DNA from: BMS3ABIN03 sp964418885 | GTDB lineage: Bacteria; Bacteroidota; Ignavibacteria; Ignavibacteriales; Ignavibacteriaceae | Direction of reading: 5' to 3' | Length of the DNA: 46,527 bases | NCBI GenBank assembly: GCA_964418885.1 | Contig: CAYQNW010000022.1 | Span: 1-46,527, forward strand | Shown: positions 44,127 to 46,527 of the stretch, piece by piece | How the letters are laid out: the number at the start of each line of letters is the position of its first letter | Numbering within the stretch: position 1 is the first letter of the stretch | Made by a program: the position numbers and the translations under genes | The notes under the pieces: generated by a model | What the model saw: the letters and a program-made list of their open reading frames with translations, nothing else | Databases searched by the model: none | What the model was told of the DNA's origin: nothing

Positions 44127-44191
44127 TTATAAAATTACAATATTGCAAATTTGTGAAGTAAATTTAGTATCACTCAATTTTGTAATTATAA
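44127..44191. repeat. Inverted repeat between the convergent rarA and dprA genes
   Basis: TTATAA-AA-TTACAA (44127-44140) pairs with TTGTAATTATAA (44180-44191) as two 6-bp blocks with a 2-base bulge, around a 39-base AT-rich loop. It sits just after rarA and touches the last codons of dprA, where a two-way terminator would be expected, but no clear T-run follows. Confidence 0.4.
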
Positions 44192-45307
44192 AAGTGCGAA
44201 CATCTTCCCCGGTAATTGTTTTACTAATCCTTTGAACTCAAGAGAAAGAAGATGAACCAGGGAATCAGATGTTGATAGATTAGCAATCGAGGCAATCTTA
44301 TCAATATGAAGTGGTTCAGAATTTAAAGCGTTTATTATTTTCTCTTCAAATAGATTTAACTCTTGCTGTTGTTTCGGAATATTCTTACCAAGTATCGGCT
44401 TTAACTTTAACTCGAGCGCGACTAAAACGTCTTCCGCCGACCCTATAAGTTGTGCTTCTCCTCGTTGAATTAAATAATTTGTCCCCTCAGATTGCTTACT
44501 TCCAATATTACCAGGTAAAGCGAATACCTCACGATTCTGATCCAATGCAAACCTTGCTGTTTGCATTGCGCCGCCAAGCGTTTGTGTTTCAATTATTATA
44601 CAGCCCAGACTTAAGCCTGATATTATCCGGTTTCTTCTGGGAAAGTTTGGTGCGTCAGGTTTAGTGCTGAGTGTAAATTCACTTACTACAGCGCCTTGTT
44701 CAGATATTTGTTCGAATAATTTCCTGTTTTCCGGGGGATAAACTACGTCTAATCCTGAGCCAACGATTGCAATTGTTCTTCCTCCTTTTTTAAGTACAGC
44801 TGCATGACAAATTGAGTCGATACCCCTTGCCATACCACTTACAATTGTAATATTTTGTCCGGCTAGCTCTACTGCTATTTTCTCCCCATAAATTTTTCCA
44901 TAATTGGATGGCAGTCTTGTTCCGACCATTGCAATAGAAAAGTTATCTTCATTTGTAAGATTTCCTTTTACCTGTAAAATAAGCGGTGGGTCATAAATCT
45001 TTTTTAGCAGTTCGGGATATTCTTCATCCCAGATTGTAATTAGTTTAGCATTGAGTTTGTGTAGTTTGAGCATTTCACTTTCAAGCCACTCCCTGGTTTC
45101 TTTCAGGTTTTTTCTGACGGCAACTATTCTCTTTGCAAGATTGGCACTTATTCTTTCAACCTTAATTAATGATTCATAATCTGATGAAAAAATATTTTCG
45201 AGAGATTTAAATTTTGCAAGCAAGCTTCTGATCCTGCCGGGACCTATTCCTTCAACAGAAAGAAGAGCGTAAAGATAAGTAATTTGTTCTATGCTAAGCT
45301 TAGACAA
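44186..45307 (-). CDS. dprA: DNA-processing protein DprA
   Basis: DprA loads RecA onto incoming single-stranded DNA in natural transformation. The 373-residue protein has an N-terminal helix-hairpin-helix-like part (LLSVEGIGPGRIRSLLAKF). The Rossmann-like core contains MVGTRLPSNYG, SGMARGIDSICHAA, VGSGLDVVYPPENRKLF and FPRRNRIISGLS. GGAMQTARFALDQNREVFALPG closes the core, and a C-terminal winged-helix (about 315-370) follows. It lies downstream of the EutN gene on the minus strand, separated by 29 bases. Its presence suggests DNA uptake, but no competence pilus gene is in the window. Confidence 0.95.
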   Translation of the reverse strand: MSKLSIEQITYLYALLSVEGIGPGRIRSLLAKFKSLENIFSSDYESLIKVERISANLAKRIVAVRKNLKETREWLESEMLKLHKLNAKLITIWDEEYPELLKKIYDPPLILQVKGNLTNEDNFSIAMVGTRLPSNYGKIYGEKIAVELAGQNITIVSGMARGIDSICHAAVLKKGGRTIAIVGSGLDVVYPPENRKLFEQISEQGAVVSEFTLSTKPDAPNFPRRNRIISGLSLGCIIIETQTLGGAMQTARFALDQNREVFALPGNIGSKQSEGTNYLIQRGEAQLIGSAEDVLVALELKLKPILGKNIPKQQQELNLFEEKIINALNSEPLHIDKIASIANLSTSDSLVHLLSLEFKGLVKQLPGKMFALL

Positions 45308-45336
45308 AGTAATAGATATGTATGATTAAAATGAAT

Positions 45337-45609
45337 TTATTTTATATCAATCGAATCGACAACTGCAACGATTACCGAATGTACAGGTGCTTTTCGATGC
45401 CCAAGAATTTGCTGCACAGCTTTACCTTCCTGAACCAGCAGAACAGTATCTCCGATACCTGAATCCACGAAGTCCAATGCAACTACGTCTTTTTTACCTA
45501 TATAATTATTATTTAGATCGATGGGATGAACAATTAAAAGTTTATGCCCTTTAAGGTAAGAATTCTTTTGAGTAGAAACGACATTACCTTTAACTTTTGC
45601 CAGAGTCAA
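45337..45609 (-). CDS. EutN/CcmL family microcompartment vertex protein
   Basis: The 90-residue protein starts at TTG 45609; AGGAAAG upstream supports it. It reads AKVKGNVVSTQKNSYLKGHKLLIV, then VALDFVDSGIGDTVLLVQEG and SVIVAVVDSIDI. This is the beta-barrel of BMC-P pentamers that cap the vertices of bacterial microcompartments. No shell hexamer (BMC-H) or cargo enzyme gene is beside it. It overlaps the DUF3098 gene by 20 bases. Orphan EutN proteins exist in several Bacteroidota relatives and may have another role. Confidence 0.88.
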   Translation of the reverse strand: MTLAKVKGNVVSTQKNSYLKGHKLLIVHPIDLNNNYIGKKDVVALDFVDSGIGDTVLLVQEGKAVQQILGHRKAPVHSVIVAVVDSIDIK

Positions 45610-45892
45610 TTTCGCTTTCCTTGGTGTCTTCTTTTTTATCTTTTTTGCGATACAGTATAGCAGCAGGAAATATTATTACAAAACCAATAACAAGAATTAC
45701 CGGCGATATATGAAGAGATGCAAAACTATTCCAGGAACCCACGGACATAAGATAAAATCCAACAATGATTACAATGAATCCTAAAACAAGCAGATAATAA
45801 TTTTGTTTCTTCCAATAAATACTAAAAGGAGAAGTTAGAACTTTAGCTTTCTTTGTCTTCCTGATATTTTTCTTTATAACTTTCTTTGCCAT
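45590..45892 (-). CDS. DUF3098 family membrane protein
   Basis: I start it at ATG 45892, where GGAG lies five bases upstream; the frame stays open further upstream but runs through the candidate RNA. The 100-residue protein has a Lys-rich start (MAKKVIKKNIRKTKKAK) and two membrane helices (NYYLLVLGFIVIIVGFYLMS and SPVILVIGFVIIFPAAIL). The charged tail contains KKDKKEDTKESE. This is the DUF3098 pattern common in Bacteroidota, of unknown function. Its expression may depend on reading through the terminator just upstream. Confidence 0.8.
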   Translation of the reverse strand: MAKKVIKKNIRKTKKAKVLTSPFSIYWKKQNYYLLVLGFIVIIVGFYLMSVGSWNSFASLHISPVILVIGFVIIFPAAILYRKKDKKEDTKESEIDSGKS

Positions 45893-45910
45893 ATCAACTC
45901 CAAATATACG

Positions 45911-45993
45911 AAAAATAAAAAGCCCAGCGATGGGGTACCACTGGGCTCGACTCTTTTGCTTCAAAGGGCAGGGGAGAACCCTTTGAAAGAGTC
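45911..45993 (-). ncRNA. Candidate small RNA or leader attenuator with two hairpins
   Basis: On the minus strand, starting at G45993, GACTCTTT and AAAGAGTC pair over 8 bp. A five-base bulge follows, then CAAAGGG pairs with CCCTTTG over 7 bp, around a C-rich ten-base loop (TTCTCCCCTG). One base later a second hairpin (AGCCCAG with CTGGGCT, 45947-45921) runs into TTTTATTTTT, an intrinsic terminator. The predicted start lies seven bases after a near-perfect promoter. The product would be about 82 nucleotides. The DUF3098 start codon lies 19 bases beyond the end, so the element could also be a regulated leader. I do not recognise it as a known RNA. Confidence 0.65.
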
Positions 45994-45999
45994 AGGATT

Positions 46000-46028
46000 A
46001 ATATATATCGATAAATGCTATTTGTCAA
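46000..46028 (-). promoter_or_regulatory. Strong sigma-70-type promoter of the candidate small RNA
   Basis: On the minus strand TTGACA (46028-46023) is a perfect -35 box, followed by 17 bases and TATATT (46005-46000), a five-of-six -10 box. It is the best classical promoter I found in the window. The seventh base after the -10 box is the first base of the first RNA stem. Confidence 0.75.
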
Positions 46029-46037
46029 GTAAAATTT

Positions 46038-46286
46038 TTATTTACTTATCTGGTATACTATTTTTCTGATCGTGTCGAATTGAAGATAAGGATAATCTTC
46101 ACGAATAGTATCAATAGCATCGCCAGCGCTAATTTTACTGGCTCTTAATTGCTTGAATTTCTTACGAATCTGGTAATCTCTAACTGCTTTTTCGTCAATC
46201 AGTCCGTGAGAATCAAGCAATTCAAAGATGTCATCGCTAATCAGGTCTGACAGAGGATTTTCGATTTTTGCTTTAAGTTCTTTCAT
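46038..46286 (-). CDS. Small all-helical protein of unknown function
   Basis: This 82-residue protein is charged, with no membrane helix, and predicted helical throughout: PLSDLISDDIFELLDSHG, KAVRDYQIRKKFKQLR and GDAIDTIREDYPYLQFDTIR. The last part could pass for a DNA- or RNA-binding helix pair, but I recognise no family. AAGGAG lies five bases ahead of the ATG. It precedes the candidate RNA on the same strand, and that RNA's promoter begins 10 bases after its stop. A possible attenuator lies in its leader. Confidence 0.7.
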   Translation of the reverse strand: MKELKAKIENPLSDLISDDIFELLDSHGLIDEKAVRDYQIRKKFKQLRASKISAGDAIDTIREDYPYLQFDTIRKIVYQISK

Positions 46287-46374
46287 CTTCAGCTCCTTTT
46301 TTAGTTAATGGATTTCTGTTCCTGACAAGTAGTATCAAAATATTGCTGAAAGTGCCTCCGTAAGATAATTTAAT

Positions 46375-46459
46375 AAAAAAACCGATCAGAGTAACTTCCG
46401 AATCGGCATAATTCTACTACTCTGAAGAACATCATAATTCAATGTTATAAAAGTAGTAG
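46375..46459 (-). promoter_or_regulatory. Possible attenuator: mutually exclusive pairings ahead of a T-run
   Basis: On the minus strand CTACTACT (46459-46452) can pair with AGTAGTAG (46421-46414). TCAGAGTA (46425-46418) overlaps that partner and can instead pair with TACTCTGA (46393-46386). That in turn touches ATCGG (46386-46382), which can pair with CCGAT (46406-46402) ahead of seven T (46381-46375). The terminator stem is only 5 bp, so it may be a plain weak terminator of a gene to the right. Confidence 0.35.
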
Positions 46460-46527
46460 CAAATTTGTTATTGAATATTTCCCTTTCCAAATAAATTCTA
46501 TTTAAAAATACAAAAATGTGCAATAAT

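Noticed and set aside
1..46527. tRNA, rRNA, CRISPR arrays, insertion sequences and phage genes
   Set aside because: None was recognised by eye in either strand. No transposase or integrase motifs were seen, despite the duplicated blocks.

Overview
The window reads as a chromosomal segment of a member of the Ignavibacteria (Bacteroidota/Chlorobi side of the tree). The evidence is AT-rich DNA, a secreted protein ending in a type IX secretion sorting domain of the FPNPFNP type, a fused ccoN-ccoO cbb3 oxidase gene, a DUF3098 protein, and TTG starts preceded by good Shine-Dalgarno sequences. The lineage is an inference from gene content, not from a marker gene.

Region 1 (1-3.3 kb) is worn. A family 2 glycoside hydrolase is cut by the left edge and interrupted by one in-frame TAA. 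A DUF2269-like membrane gene follows, then a decayed tail of a di-haem (DUF1111) oxidoreductase. Region 2 (3.3-12.4 kb) is a cbb3 oxidase locus: DUF2269 membrane protein, CcoI copper ATPase, CcoS (50 codons, overlapping ccoI), fused CcoNO, CcoQ, single-haem CcoP, CcoG, CcoH/FixH and a SafE/DsbD_2-like membrane protein. It points to microaerobic respiration.

Region 3 (13.2-36.3 kb) is the striking part: a signalling island with six histidine kinases, ten stand-alone receiver proteins, one LuxR-type response regulator and one CheB-CheR-PAS fusion. It has no CheA, CheW or chemoreceptor. Two cassettes have the same layout: a REC-PAS-kinase followed by four single-domain receivers (13253-16673 and 25088-29177). 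Each receiver resembles the one at the same position in the other cassette, so the unit seems to have been duplicated whole. A second module, a kinase plus an Rcp1-like receiver, is also present twice (16804-18915 and 34402-36256), and both copies are followed by the same short 3' sequence. Between these lie a trio of tiny membrane proteins, a GLUG-repeat secreted protein, small WYL-like and unknown genes inside the second cassette, and a 31-codon stub of a kinase N-terminus. Only one protein in the island has a recognisable DNA-binding domain, so most signal flow must be protein-protein or act outside the window.

Region 4 (36.3-46.5 kb) is housekeeping: penicillin-acylase-family hydrolase, MTHFR, Gfo/Idh/MocA oxidoreductase, class II aldolase, D-Ala-D-Ala ligase, FtsB-like protein and RarA on the plus strand. 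On the minus strand are DprA, an orphan EutN/CcmL microcompartment vertex protein, a DUF3098 protein and an 82-residue unknown. A strong canonical sigma-70 promoter on the minus strand fires exactly into a two-hairpin sequence that ends in an intrinsic terminator (45911-45993). This is a candidate small RNA or leader attenuator. No tRNA, rRNA, CRISPR array or insertion sequence was recognised.
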